From Capra hircus (Eukaryota > Chordata > Mammalia > Artiodactyla > Bovidae), in NCBI RefSeq assembly GCF_001704415.2, contig NC_030819.1, positions 35,706,575-35,770,574 on the forward strand: a DNA stretch of 64,000 nucleotides, given 5' to 3'. This document shows positions 46,797-58,551 of this stretch, piece after piece (position 1 is the first letter of the stretch; every line of letters begins with the position of its first letter). Made by a program: the position numbers and the translations under genes. The notes beneath the pieces were generated by a model. It saw only the letters and a program-made list of their open reading frames with translations, did not search any database and was not told the DNA's origin.

Positions 46797-47113
46797 TATC
46801 TTTATTATTTCTTTTGGCTGTGCTGGGTCTTCGCTGCTGTGTTTCTCTAGTGGCAAGTGAGGGCTACTCTCTAGTGGCAGTGCAAAGGTTTCTGTTGTTG
46901 AAGAGCAGAGGCTCTAGGATACTAGGCCTTCAGCAGTTGCAGCACATGGGCGCAACAGTTGTGGCTCCCGAGCTTAGGAGCACAGGCTTGATAGCTGGGG
47001 TGCGTGGGCTTGGCTGATCTGCGTCATGTGGTATCCTCCCAGATGAGGAATGGAACCTGTGTCTTCTGCATTGGCAGGTGCATTCTTTACCACTGAGACA
47101 CCAGGGAAGGCGT
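46797..47113 (-). mobile_element. CHR-1-type SINE
   Basis: GGCTGTGCTGGGTCTTCGCT, GTGCGTGGGCTTGGCTGATC and tRNA-like end CCACTGAGACACCAGGGAAG. Confidence 0.82.
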
Positions 47114-48333
47114 ACTAGTTATTCTTTAAGAGTGGAAACTAGCTTCCAGCAATCAGACATTTGAAATCCCCGATTCCTATTACATCTTATCTTTCTGTAA
47201 GTTCCAGAGACTGAATTAAGCATACCTTCTAAATTGCCCCGCAGGTCTCATATACTCCCGTGACAATGACTTCATTTTAGCTTGATTTCCTACTCAAATC
47301 ACTGTACTACTGTGGATGATCCACGGCTGTACACTTCTTTGCTTTCCTTGTCCCCTTTAACAGAGCCCCTTCTTTTAAATAAAGTATATGATTCTGTTCT
47401 GTATTCCAAATATAAAATCCATCTAAATTTTATGGATCACGTTTACAGTCACACTCAGAGTCCTTTCTGAACTTTTCTGTCTTTATATAGGAAAAGGAAA
47501 TTGTGAAAGTGTAAAGTTAATATTTACCAGCAAACGAGAAGAGAACTAAAAATCATGGTATCTAGAAACTGAAAAGGACATCACTCTTTTGTTTTCTTTA
47601 TTTAGTCTTTTTTCTAATCTAAGAAGTTTTCATAGAGGGCTCATAAGTACTGCAAGTATTATGAAAGAATCATAACAAGCTTATTCTGCTTGAATGACCC
47701 TATTAAAATTAGAAGAATCTCTAAATAGTCCCTGAAGTCGTCCATTGATATTTATACTTTATAAATGCAGGCATAGGCCAATACCAAGTAATTAATCATA
47801 GGGACTTTGACACATGCCTGAGGGAACTGTTGCCAGAAAACATAGATTCCTGTAAAGTCTTTTGAAAAATCAGATATGATACAAAAGGATGTTACAAAAG
47901 CTTAAACACTAGTGATACTCATCACTAAATATACACAGTAATCATTATGAATAATAAACTATGTTTTAAAACTAGTTTCAGGATCAAGAAACTAATTTTA
48001 AATGGTCATCCAAGATGTTGCTGATACCAATTCAAAAATTTAGTAAAGAATTCTGAAGTGATTATAGGAGTTTCTTATAATAATTTTTACTTGCCTGTTT
48101 TACAAAGGTGTTTGCAAGCTTTCTTGAATTATATTAACAAGTCACTTGAACAACAAAACATTTTCACTTTTTCTAGTAAGAAATCTTAAGCGGAAAACTG
48201 TTATTATGCCAACTCAGTGCTGAAAGGTAATCAATTTAAGTGAACACAATAAATATCAACAGTCATGTTTTTATAAATACAGATTTTCCCATTTACTATT
48301 TTTCTCCCCAGGATAAATTAAAATAGTTCTTAC
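47114..48333. other. UCHL3 intron, nothing recognised
   Basis: AT-rich with no named repeat. It contains the polypyrimidine and A-rich sequence between the His exon and the CHR SINE. Confidence 0.45.
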
Positions 48334-48409
48334 CTAATTCATAGAGATGCCCATCTACATGAACTAATGCAATAAAATGAAGATCTACTTTTTCATCTAT
48401 ATTTGGTGC
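48334..48409 (-). CDS. UCHL3: UCHL3 coding exon with the catalytic His (third from last)
   Basis: UCHL3 is a cytosolic/nuclear cysteine protease (peptidase family C12) that removes ubiquitin or NEDD8 from small C-terminal adducts. This 76-base exon encodes 25 residues, from APNIDEK to HLYEL, plus the first base of the next codon. It includes the DLHFI segment whose His is the catalytic base (His169 in human numbering). It is bounded by an acceptor AG (48411-48410) and a donor GTA (48333-48331), both on the minus strand. The next codon, the catalytic Asp (human Asp184), is split: its first base is 48334 and the other two are 43405-43404. The upstream exons with the catalytic Cys are not in the window. 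Compared with the human protein as I recall it, there is one visible change, Asn for Ser in APNID. Confidence 0.95.
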
Positions 48410-49085
48410 CTAGGAGGGGAAAATACATAGTATGTATGTTAGTAGTCAAAACAAATCAATCAACTTACATGTAAACACATATAAATAATATTAAATGACA
48501 TGAAAAACATTTATAACAATATGATTCAAGGCTTAGTCTTTGATATGGTGGACAGAGAGTGAACATGCCTAACTTTATAACAAATGTGTTCAGCCATCAA
48601 CAAGAAAAACACTGACTCAAAGTACATCTCTCTTAATCTCAACTGACCTAAAAACCCAAGGTTTTGTTCACTTTGGAAGCCTCAGCCCCTAGCACAATGC
48701 TTGCTACACAGTAGACGTACAATGTATATTTGCTAAATGAAATGAATTCACAAACTAATTTGTCTAATTTTTGAAATTTTAATAAACTTTTTAGAAGTTA
48801 AATAGCATAAAATGAGTTAAAGAAACTCTTTTCAAGTTAAATTTGAAGACATCAAGAAAGTGAGTTTTTTCCCTTAATGATTTAACCTTAATAATCTCAT
48901 TTTTTGAATAATGCAATATAGACTTAGAATATTTTTTATTCATCCTAGATTCAAAATCTAACTGGTTTGAAATGTAATATAATCACTGCTAAATGCAAGT
49001 ACAAATTTTAGAGGTAAAAGTTTTAAAGAGGCATAAATCAAATTATATCTCATATCATTTAATATCCAGTAAGTAACACAAAGTA

Positions 49086-49340
49086 TAGGACTGATGCTGA
49101 AGCTAAGGCTCTAATACTTTGGCCACCTGATGTGAAGAGTCGACTCACTGGAAACACTATGATACCTAGAAAGATTGAGGACAGGAGAAGGGGACAAGAA
49201 AGGATGAGATGGTTGGATGGTATCACCAACTCAATGGACATGAGTTTGAGCAAGCTTCAGGAGTCAGTGAAGGACAGGGAAGTCTGGCGTGCTGCAGTAC
49301 ATAGGGTTGCAGAGAGTCAGACACAATGACTGAACAAGGC
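49086..49340 (+). mobile_element. BovB LINE 3' fragment, sense
   Basis: The only plus-oriented BovB. A frame here reads RMRWLDGITNSMDMSLSKL then WRAAVHRVAESQTQ, the BovB C-terminus, followed by the tail. Confidence 0.9.
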
Positions 49341-49482
49341 AAAATTTCACTAACTTTGTTAACTCAAATTTTTATTTTTCACTCTCAAATAATTATATAA
49401 TTTTAAGTTTTAAGTAATACAAAGTTCTCAGATACAGAAATTAAAAGGTACAGAATAAACATTGCTAACCTGGATTTATTGG

Positions 49483-49690
49483 GTGGGTACTTATTCGTGT
49501 CTAACTCTGTGACTCCATGGACTGTAACTTGCCAGGCTCCTCTGTCTGTGAGATTTCCCAGGCAAGAATACTGGAGTGGGTTGCCAATTTCTCCTCCAGG
49601 GAATTTTCCAAACCCAGGGACTTAACGCACATCTCCTGTGACTCTTGAATTGACAGGTGGATTCTTTACCACTGAGTCACCTGGTAAGCC
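49483..49690 (-). mobile_element. Bov-tA SINE
   Basis: ACTTATTCGTGTCTAACTCT to CACTGAGTCACCTGGTAAGC, antisense and diverged. Confidence 0.85.
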
Positions 49691-51120
49691 ATCTTGGATT
49701 TACTGGCTGCTTCTCAAAATATTTAAAGATAGTGACTCATCTAAACTCACATTATTCTTCAGAGATTACTTCCCTCAAATTGCGAATGGGTGCAACAACA
49801 TACATTGCTGTGCCAAACTAGCTCTTCTTAAATTTGACTTAGAGCTAAAGAATTCCACAGTTGGTAGGAATCACAGTTATGTAGGATTACTGTTGTTCTG
49901 ATACTAGACTGCTCTTGACTGCAGCCCCATTTGTGACAGCCCCGCCAACAACAGGGAACTGCCACTAAGTTTTCAGGAAGTCCATTCCAACTGGACAGTT
50001 TTGTTAGAATTATCCCACCTACTGAGGCAAAAAATGTTTCCCAGTATTTTCCACCATCTTAAAAAAGACTAATCCTCGTTGAACACGGTATTTCTCCAAA
50101 CACTTAGATAGTAATAATGAGTTTCCTTATTTTACTGGTCAGAGAATCAAAAATTTTAGTGATCCCTCAAGCCTAGTACGCCCATTTTAGCAATGACCAG
50201 AGAGAACCCAATTTTTCAAGGGTAAATCTAGGCAATTCTACAAACTATAAATTCAGTTCTATACAAAAACACTAGAAAGATTTAAGGGGCTTGATTTACT
50301 CCTTTTAAGACAGAATTCTCCAATAGGACATCAAGTATTTTAAACCTTAAGGCTATTACATTTTTTAAAATTATCACTTATTTTTACACCGTCTCTTAAG
50401 AATAATATCTCTTATATAATAGCTTCTGTTTTTCACATTTTGTCAGTAAATACAACCGCGCTAGAGACAAAAGTAATACAACGGGAATCAGAGACCCGAC
50501 TATGTACTCAACCCCTCTAAGCACTGGGTTTCTTACCCATTTTCAGTTTAAATGAAATTCTTGAAAGTACTTTGTTAACTGTCACATGCCATATAAATAT
50601 TATATATTATTATAATATTAACACTACATTATCACAAATGTAAGAAATCACTAAATCTAAGTGACTTAAAATTGAGTCATTGTACCTTTTATCCAAAAGT
50701 GCATACTAAAAATCCAAACTGCTAAAGAAGGTATGAAAAGTCTTAAACCATTATAAAAAATAAGAAATGCTCAAAACTTCTACCCTTCTCACAAAACCTC
50801 AGTACCTATTACAAGCCTTTTCCCTCGGTCAGCTTCAATTAATCAGGGTCTGAAATCTATACTTATCCAATTGCTTAAGCAGTACTCCACTAGAAGCAAG
50901 AACAATCAGTAAAAAACAAATTCCAGATTAGCTCATCTTTGCCTACATTTTTATATATTATTTTTACAAAGTTTCTTAATTTAGAACACAGTTCTTACTA
51001 CCATGAAGAATCAAAAAGTGGTGTGACAAATCAGATAGAAAATTAAATACTAAATAGAAATTTAAAAACTAAACAGACATTTCAAATTATAACAAATAGC
51101 TTAAATTCAATTTATAATTG
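49691..51120. other. UCHL3 intron, nothing recognised
   Basis: AT-rich. A short palindromic TATTATATATTATTATAATA lies near 50598-50617. No exon: no UCHL3 residues in any frame. Confidence 0.45.
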
Positions 51121-51180
51121 TGGCACTAAATATATACCAGATATTGTTCTAAGCACTTTATAAGAACTGACCAATTAATA

Positions 51181-51747
51181 GTCATATGGACCCTATGAGG
51201 TAAGTAATATAGTTACATCCACTGTACTCATCATTGTCATACAGGCCCTATGAGGTAGGTAATATAGTTACACCCACTGTAAGTAAAGTCACTCAGTCGT
51301 GTCTGACTCTTTGTGATCCCGTGGACTGCAGCCCACCAGGCTCCTCAGTCTATGGGATTCTCCAGGCAAGAATAATGGAGTGGGTTGCCATTTCCTTCTC
51401 CAGGGGATCTTCCCGACCCAGGGATCGAACCCAGGTCTCCCGTATTGCGGGCAGACGCTTTAACCTCTGAGCCACCAGGGAACTCATTGTCATATAGACC
51501 CTATGAGGTAGGTAATATAGTTACATCCACTGTACTCATTGTCATATAGGCCCTAAGAGGTAGGTAATATAGTTACATCCACTGTACTCATTGTCATATA
51601 GGGCCTATGAGGTAGGTAATATAGTTACATCCACAGTACTCATTGTCATATAGGCCCTAAGAGGTAGGTAATATAGTTACATCCACTGTACTCACTGTCA
51701 TATAGGCCCTAAGAGGTAGGTAATATAGTTACATCCACTGTACTCTC
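51181..51747 (+). repeat. Minisatellite, seven copies of a 52-55-base unit
   Basis: Units start with GTCAT at 51181, 51236, 51489, 51541, 51593, 51645 and 51697; the last five are spaced exactly 52 bases. The unit is TA-rich with GAGGTAGGTAATATAGTTAC. A Bov-tA interrupts copy 2. Alternating CCCTATGAGG and CCCTAAGAGG variants suggest higher-order spread. Confidence 0.93.
51281..51480 (-). mobile_element. Bov-tA SINE inside minisatellite copy 2
   Basis: AGTAAAGTCACTCAGTCGTG to TGAGCCACCAGGGA; repeat sequence CCCACTGTA stops before it and ACTCATTGTC resumes after it. The SINE is well preserved. Confidence 0.92.
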
Positions 51748-51875
51748 AATCAACTCACAGGAGCATTAAGTAACATGCTCTAGGTCACAAAGCTAGTAAG
51801 TGATAGAATCTGGTTTCAAGTCCTGGCAATGTCATTCTACAATACACATTCTTAGTCACTAGGCTATGAAAACAC

Positions 51876-53120
51876 TTACGAAGTTACAAAGCAATGATTA
51901 ATATGGAGCAAACGTTAATATTATGTAGAAATATAAAACTGAAAATGTCAATCTTTATGACATGTTCACTTATGTTTAGAATATTTTTAAGTACAAAGGA
52001 ATTTATTCCTATTTAGAATCAATTGTGCCCCAGTAAGAGTTTATAAATTAGGGTTTTACTCTGATCATCTGATTCACTTGCATCTCTTCCGACTGTGCCA
52101 GTGTATGGCATGGTAGGAAAGCAATAAACATTAGGTGGATAAATAAATAAAAATGACAAATGCATGTTTGTGACCCAATGAGGACAATGAAATAGAGAGA
52201 CACCAGTCTGTTGATGAAAGGCTATTTTGGTGACCATACTGGTATCTGATGGGAGATGTTTAAGGAAAAGTGCCAAGACTCCACTTTCTAGGAATAGCTC
52301 TAAAACAGTAAATAAGCAGAAGGAAAGAATGTTTGACACCAATTTTTAATTTTTTTAAGCATTAAAGTATGTATAATCAGACTACCTCTGGCTTCACCAG
52401 TCACAATGATTTCCTCAAGTGTTAAGTTTCTTATAAAAGCACGGCATACACCAAATCTTTCAGATGTAGCATTTCTAGGTAGGCTCTGCTCATTACCATT
52501 TTCTAAAACATCAGAAAGACAAGAGCTATATAGTTGCCTAATCCTGCATTTTATTTCAATTATGAGAATTATTAGACTTCTATCATCAACCTCAACATTT
52601 AAGATAATTAGCACAATTACAAGAACAAATGTACTTTTTAGCAGTTTGCTAACATTACCAACTTAAGAAGGAGAAATTGTGAAATTTGTGGGAATTCTAT
52701 GTCAATTCACAAGAAAATCTTCACCTCCTGCTTGAGAAAAGATCTTCAGAAACTGAATAGGCAGGGAAGATTGGATCAAGATTAAACCAAGTACCTGAGC
52801 CACCTCAGGGAATAAAATAGTTTAGATGAACACCCTACACCATGAAGGATTAGATTAAGGACAGAGTAAGTAAAAGTAACCCCAGAGCATGACAAGAGAT
52901 AAAAGTCATGTTCAGAAAGATGAAAAAAAAAAAAAAAAAAAAAAGTAAGAGAACAAAAAGGCAAAGAACTCAGAAGGTACACAGCATTTGTTGACCTGAG
53001 TCAACTAAATGAAACTGGAAAGATGAAGGGGTAAGAGAATACATATTCACTTGATCAACTGACCGGAACTTAAACATTATCATGAATGGCGATCAGCACC
53101 CATCAAAAGACAGGCACCTT
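51876..53120. other. UCHL3 intron, mostly unrecognised
   Basis: Contains a minus-strand 104-codon frame (52614-52300) with no family I recognise and no flanking splice pattern, and a poly(A) tract at 52923-52944. Confidence 0.4.
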
Positions 53121-53121
53121 T

Positions 53122-53512
53122 ATGCTGGCAGGATATGGAGCGGAAAGATGGATGTTCACCAAGGCACTGGTCAAAGTCAAGCTGAACTGCAAAGCATAGA
53201 GGTATGCTTGCAATCTTATCAGGGGAGAAAAAGCTCATGGCTGATGAACCAAGAGAAAAGCACTCTGAAGACTGAAGAAATTTAAGGGAAAAAATGGACT
53301 ACCCCTGTCACTGGAAGAAGAGATGGAAGATTGACTACACTTACAACAGAATGGAGACCCAAAGATGGCAGACGTAAGAAGGGTCGCCAGCGACGAAGAC
53401 GAAGAGATGGACTGGTAGCCTTTGCAGGGCCTACATGGCTACGTTTGACCCAGGGCAGGGATGCATGGTGACACAATGATGAGGCCTTCGTTCTGCAGTG
53501 GCTAGAATGAGG
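53122..53512 (+). pseudogene. Relic of an RTE-like non-LTR retrotransposon, distinct from BovB
   Basis: Frame from 53122 reads LAGYGAERWMFTKALVKVKL, matching the YG.E.WT.T..L segment that follows the RT domain in RTE-type elements. After indels, 53346-53510 reads TEWRPKDGRRKKGRQRRRRR, then DGLVAFAGPTWLRLTQGRDA, one stop, then EAFVLQWLE. This is the RTE C-terminal signature (GR...RW.DD...AG..W...AQ.R..W...EAF..QW). BovB has a different C-terminus (see 60030-60419). Broken by stops and frameshifts. Probably an ancient mammalian RTE (MamRTE-like); exact family unknown. Confidence 0.6.
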
Positions 53513-53515
53513 CTG

Positions 53516-54074
53516 TGATGAGGATGGCGAGGAGGACTACATAATTAAAAAAGAGAACACTTTACTTAGACCACGTCACTGGGAGGTCAGTTATTCTTAA
53601 AAGCAACGTATGGTCACACTTCGATTTATATGGTCTAGTACCTTTTAACCAATCATAATCTAGAAAAGGATCGTAAATGAACATTAGTTAAACGCATATA
53701 AAGTGGAAATACATAACCACGGTATCAGGTTATATTCCACAGCTTCTATTCAATACACATCTAAAATATTTACATATTCTCATTTGTATAGCACAGATTC
53801 ATGGAATTAAAGCCACTAATATGGAATTATTACAGCAAATTCTTTTAAAAAAAGAAGACACACACAAAACATGTAACACATACAAAGAATTACATGTAAA
53901 AGAAAACTGCATGGTGATAGGCACTGGTAAAAGATTTTCTTAGAAGGAATAAGTGCTAAGAAAAAAAAAGCCACTTCAAAATCCCTCAGAAACAGGATGC
54001 CATGCATAAATTATCCTCTTATGCTGAGAAGTTAAATAGAAACTATCATGGCTTATTAGCCATCTTCTAGTTAT
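53516..54074. other. UCHL3 intron, nothing recognised
   Basis: AT-rich, no named repeat. Confidence 0.4.
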
Positions 54075-54288
54075 GAGGACTTTCCTGGTGGCTCAGACGA
54101 TAAAGCATCTGCCTACAATGTGGGAGACCTGGGTTCGATCCCTGGGCTAGGAAGATCCCCTGGAGAAGGATACGGCAACCCATTCCAGCACTCTTGCCTG
54201 AAAAATCCCATGGACGCAGGAGCCTGTTAGGCTATAGTCCATGGGGTCACAAAGAGTCATACACAACTGAGCGACTTCACTTTAGTAT
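54075..54288 (+). mobile_element. Bov-tA SINE
   Basis: GGACTTTCCTGGTGGCTCAG to ACTGAGCGACTTCACTTTAG, near intact. Confidence 0.92.
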
Positions 54289-54304
54289 TAGTTAAAATAT
54301 GCAT

Positions 54305-54545
54305 CATTTATTTAGTGCCAAGCATCCTTTTAAGCACTTTACATTAATTAATTCATTTAATCTCCCAGTAACCCATGAGATAGTTGTTATAATTATTTTC
54401 ATTTTACAAAAGAGGAATCAGGACAAAGAAGTGAAGTAACATAACCCAGGTCACACTGCCAGGAAGTAGCAGGGCTTGGATTCAAATACAGGAAATCTGG
54501 TTCTAGAATCCAATGATCTTAATCGCCAGGGTGTACAGCCTAAGT
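54305..54545 (+). mobile_element. MIR SINE
   Basis: GCCAAGCATCCTTTTAAGCA, CCCATGAGATAGTTGTTATA, TTTTACAAAAGAGGAATCAG, CAGGTCACACTGCCAGGAAG and GGGCTTGGATTCAAATACAG: a long MIR match in order. Confidence 0.85.
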
Positions 54546-54852
54546 GGCCAAGAAAAATATTTTAATACTAATTTATTAGACTAGTTTCCTAGGTGTAATC
54601 CTCTTTAAAGTTAGATTTTTGGGAAACATCCTACCAAACACTGCTGTACCACAAAAGGCAAACCCGACCCAAGATATCCCATGAAATGTACATGCTGAAT
54701 AGTAACTAACTTATTCATGGTAATCCACATGATAATTTGACAACTGTCACCCCCAATAAATGATACCAGTACATGACACTAAGTTTAAAGCAGTATGATA
54801 AAGTTATAGTCACTAACAACCATAGTGAGAAGTAAAAAGGGTAGTGGTATAA

Positions 54853-55060
54853 ATTCCCTGGTGGCTCAGAGGGTAAAGCGTCTGCCCGCAATGCAGGAGA
54901 CCTGGGTTTGATCCCTGGGTCAGGAAGATCCCCTGGAGAAGGAAAAGGCAAGCCATTTCGGTTCTCTTGCCTGGAAAATCCCATCAACGGAGAAGCCTGG
55001 TAGGCTACAGCCCATAGGGGTTACAAAAAGAATTGGACACGACTGAGCGACTTCACTAGT
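54853..55060 (+). mobile_element. Bov-tA SINE
   Basis: AATTCCCTGGTGGCTCAGAG to CACGACTGAGCGACTTCACT. Confidence 0.92.
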
Positions 55061-55420
55061 GATAATGGGTTTCACTAACCAAGACTTATTCTCTTAAGGA
55101 AAATGAAGGGGTTTTCCCTGAATGATTTCTAAGATTCTTTCAACACTAAAATTCTATGATCCTACTTAGCACTTTTGATCCATGTAAACAATACAACAAC
55201 TTAAAGCTATCATTGTGATGAGGGTTTTAAACTTGTTTGTGAACACTGTAGCTGCTCATAATAAGAATCAATCAGTTAGAAATACACAAATGAATGCTTT
55301 ACTTGGCTCTTCAGGGGAACAAAGGTGTATATACTAAAGTGTCTGCTCTCACAAACAGTCTGAGGCCCAGATAGGCTGCACACACAATGGGCTGCATCAC
55401 TAGTATTTATTGAGTGCTTA

Positions 55421-55622
55421 CTGTGGTGGCTCAGACAGAAAAGAAACTGTCTGCAGTGTGGGAGACTCAGGTTCAAGCCCTGGGTCGGGAAGACCCCCTG
55501 GAGGAAGGCGCAGGAACCCACTCCAGTATTCTTGCCTGGAGAATCCCACGGACAGATTAGCCTGGCAGGCTACGGTCCATGGGGTCACAAAGAGTTGGAC
55601 ATGATTGAGCAACTAACACTTT
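55421..55622 (+). mobile_element. Bov-tA SINE, head diverged
   Basis: CTGTGGTGGCTCAGACAGAA to TGATTGAGCAACTAACAC. Confidence 0.88.
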
Positions 55623-55769
55623 CAGTTTCATAGAAATAAAAAGAGTATACAGGAAGCACCTAGATCTACCTATGACATTTTATCCCAATTTCCTTTACCA
55701 TCTGTACCTACACTCTCTCTTCCTGTCTCTCTACACAGTTCTTTTTCTTTCCTGCACCATTTGAGGGTA

Positions 55770-55945
55770 ACAGCAAGATCCTACTGTAGAGCCCAGGGAA
55801 CTCTATTCAGTATTCTGTAATAAACCATGATGGAAAATAGTTCGAAAAAAAATATATGTGTAACTGAACCACTTTGATGTACACCAGAAATTAACACAGC
55901 ATCAAAAATCAACTAATATTCAATTAAAGTAATATTTTTAGTATG
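55770..55945 (+). mobile_element. Ruminant L1 3' end
   Basis: GAGCCCAGGGAACTCTATTC, CCACTTTGATGTACACCAGA and ACTAATATTCAATTAAAG. Confidence 0.75.
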
Positions 55946-56519
55946 TTTTCTATTTTTCTTGGTGACTTCCTCTTTGATCTACGAGCTACTTGGAAATGTG
56001 CTGTTTAATTTCTAAATATTTGGAAATTTCCTAGATACTTTTTATTGCTATTAATCTCTAATTTAATTCCACTGTAGTTAAAAAACATTCTTCGTATAAC
56101 TGAAATTTTTAAAAAATTTGCCAAGATTCTGTGACCCAGAACATGGTCTGTCCATGTGCACTTTTAGTTATCTTTTAGAACAACTTAAAAAACACAATAT
56201 ATATTTACCTTCACTTGGTCCATTGACAGTGCTCTCATGTGTGCCTCCAAGATGTAGTGCAGGTAAGCTTGTAATGAATTCTCTCAGTTTTTGTTTGTAT
56301 AAAAGACTTTCTCCTTTTTTTTGAAAAATATTTTTGTTTCAAATACTTCTTTTAGCACTTTAAAAATAATTTCATTGTCTGGCTTGCATAATTTCTGAAG
56401 ACAAGTCTGCTGTAATTCTTAACTTTGTTACTTTGTATCTAATGTATCTTTTTCCTCCGGCAACATTGAACATTTTCTACTTATCTGGGGTTTCAAGCAG
56501 TTTGAATATTATGTATCTG

Positions 56520-56600
56520 GCGGGGGGGTGGCGGTGGCGGTGGTGGGGTGTGTGTGTGTTGGCGTGTGTGTGTTTGTCTGTGTGTGTGTTGTGGTGGGTA
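56520..56600. repeat. G-rich and (GT)n microsatellite
   Basis: CGGGGGGGTGGCGGTGGCGG followed by GTGTGTGTGTTGGCGTGTG runs. Confidence 0.85.
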
Positions 56601-56865
56601 GAGGTATTTATCCTACCTACTGCTCTCTTGAAAATCTTGAAGCTGTGGTTTGATGTGTTTAATTAATTTTTGTAAAATAGTTGGCCATAAACACATTTTT
56701 CTTCTGTTATATGCCCACTCCTCACACCCACCATTCTCTTTTGTATCTGATTCTACTTATACATATTAGATCATCTGAAACTGACCCACGGCTTTTGGAT
56801 GATCTGGGAGTTTTTTCTTGTGTTTTTTTTAACCTCCATGATTTTTTATTTTCATGATTCAGTTT

Positions 56866-57950
56866 GGGTTCAGTTCAGTTCAGTCACTCAGTTGTATACG
56901 ACTCTGCGACCCCATGGACTGCAGCACACCAGGCTTCCCCAATCCTCACCAAATCCCAGAGTTTACCGAAACTCATGTCCGTTGAGTTGGTGATGCCATC
57001 CAACCATCTCATCCTCTGTCATCCCCTTCTCCTCCTGCCTTCAATCTTTCCCAGCATCAGGGTCTTTTCAAATGAGCCAGCTCTCTGCATCAGGTGGCCA
57101 AACTATTGGAGCTTTAGCTTCAACATCAGTCCTTCCAATGAACACTCAGGACTGATCTTTAGAATGGACTGGTTGGATCTCCTTGCAGTCCAATGGACTC
57201 TCAAGAGTCTTCTCCAACACCACAGTTCAAAAGCATCAATTCTTCGGCGCTCAGGTTTCTTTATAGCAACTCTTACATCCATACATGACTACTAGAGAAA
57301 CCATAGCCTTGACTAGATGGACCCTTGTTGGCAAAGTAATATCTCTGGCTTTTTAATATGCTGTCTAGGTTGGTTATAACTTTCCTTCCAAGGAGTAAGT
57401 GTCTTTTAATTTCATGGCTGCAATCACCATCTGCCGTGATTTTGGAGCCCCCCCAAAACAGTCTTCTCACTGTTTCCCCATCTATTTCCCGAAGTGATGG
57501 GACCGGATGCCATGATCTTCGTTTTCTGAATGTTGAGCTTTAAGCCACCTTTTTCACTTTCCTCTTTTACTTTAATCAAGAGGTCCTTTAATTCTTCTTC
57601 ACTTTCTGCCATAAGAGTGTTATCATCTGCATATCTGAGCTTATTGATATTTCTCCCGGCAATTTTGATTCCAACTTGTGCTTCATCCAGCCCAGCGTTT
57701 CTCATGATGTACTCTGTATATAAGTTAAATAAGAAGGGTGACAATATACAGCTGTGCTGTACTCCTTTCCCTATTTGAAACCAGTCCTTTGTTCCATGTC
57801 CAGTTCTAAATGTTGCTTCCTGACTTGCATACAGATTTCTTAACAGGCAGGTCAGGTGGTTTGGTATTCCCATCTCTTTCAGAATTTTCCACAGTTTGTT
57901 GTGATCCACACAGTCAAAGGATTTGGCACAGTCAATAAGGCAGAAATTTC
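56866..57950 (-). mobile_element. BovB LINE 3' fragment inside old L1
   Basis: Antisense BovB. Minus-strand 161-codon frame (57909-57424) carries LRYADDNTLMAESEEELKDL, with the YADD RT active site preserved but a damaged context (GKGVQHSCILSPFLF). 5' truncated near 57950. Confidence 0.92.
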
Positions 57951-58163
57951 ACAATTTATTTTCACATTTACTTCACATATTTTCTTCTACTTTGTTGAGT
58001 CTATTGGCAAACCCATTAAAGGCATTCTTTGTCTCTGGTATTGTGCTTTTCATTTCTAGATTTCCACTTGATTCTTTCTTATAGCTTCCAACTCTGTTGA
58101 TATTCCCTATCTGTTGGTACATACTGTCTACCTTTTCTTCTTGAGTCTTTAACATATTAAAAT

Positions 58164-58378
58164 AAACTGCTTCCCAGGTGGCACTAATCATAAAGAATCC
58201 ACCTGCCAATGCAGCAGACACAAGAGACACATGTTCGATCCCTGGGTCAGGAAGATCCCTGGAGTAGGAAATGGCAACCCCATCCAGTATTATTGCCTGG
58301 AAAATCCCGTGGACAGAGGAGCTTCACGGGCTACAGTCCATGAGGCTGCAGAGAGTTGGACACAACTGAGTAACTAAG
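58164..58378 (+). mobile_element. Bov-tA SINE at the L1 right edge
   Basis: CTGCTTCCCAGGTGGCACTA to ACACAACTGAGTAACTAAGC. Confidence 0.88.
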
Positions 58379-58551
58379 CACATGCAGTAGTGAATAGTCA
58401 CACTAGTTCATATGTTCATTAGTCAACAATATTAACAGCTAACACTGAGTGCTTACTATTGTATACCAAATGTTCTATATAGATTCTTCCAATGATCCCA
58501 CTAAGGTAGAAATTACGATCATTTCTATTTAAAGATGAAGATATGTGCTTC

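Larger units (their letters stand above)
51121..51875 (+). mobile_element. MIR SINE expanded by an internal minisatellite
   Basis: The left end (GATATTGTTCTAAGCACTTT) and right end (GAGCATTAAGTAACATGCTC, AGGTCACAAAGCTAGTAAGT) are those of one MIR. The core segment CCCTATGAGGTAGGTAATAT between them is repeated seven times. Confidence 0.8.
55946..58160 (-). mobile_element. Old L1 (L1M-like), split by BovB
   Basis: Antisense L1: GGAAATGTGCTGTTTAATTT, TAATTTAATTCCACTGTAGT, ACATGGTCTGTCCATGTGCA, GTAATGAATTCTCTCAGTTT and TCTGCTGTAATTCTTAACTT, then after the BovB GAGTCTATTGGCAAACCCAT and TGAGTCTTTAACATATTAA. The two halves belong to one element. Confidence 0.75.

Noticed and set aside
51181..51747. 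Regularly spaced repeats considered as a CRISPR array
   Set aside because: The whole unit repeats, with no variable spacers; it is a minisatellite inside a MIR.
52300..52614. 104-codon minus-strand open frame
   Set aside because: No family motif recognised, no promoter, splice or retrocopy signs. Likely chance, though the origin of the sequence is not explained.
53370..53410. Arg/Lys-rich KKGRQRRRRR resembling a viral Tat basic region
   Set aside because: The context is the C-terminus of an RTE-like LINE; the basic run is chance within that signature.
56200..56262. Exon-like minus-strand segment reading LHYILEAHMRALSMDQVK before a GTA
   Set aside because: It lies within antisense old L1 sequence that is continuous on both sides and does not match UCHL3.
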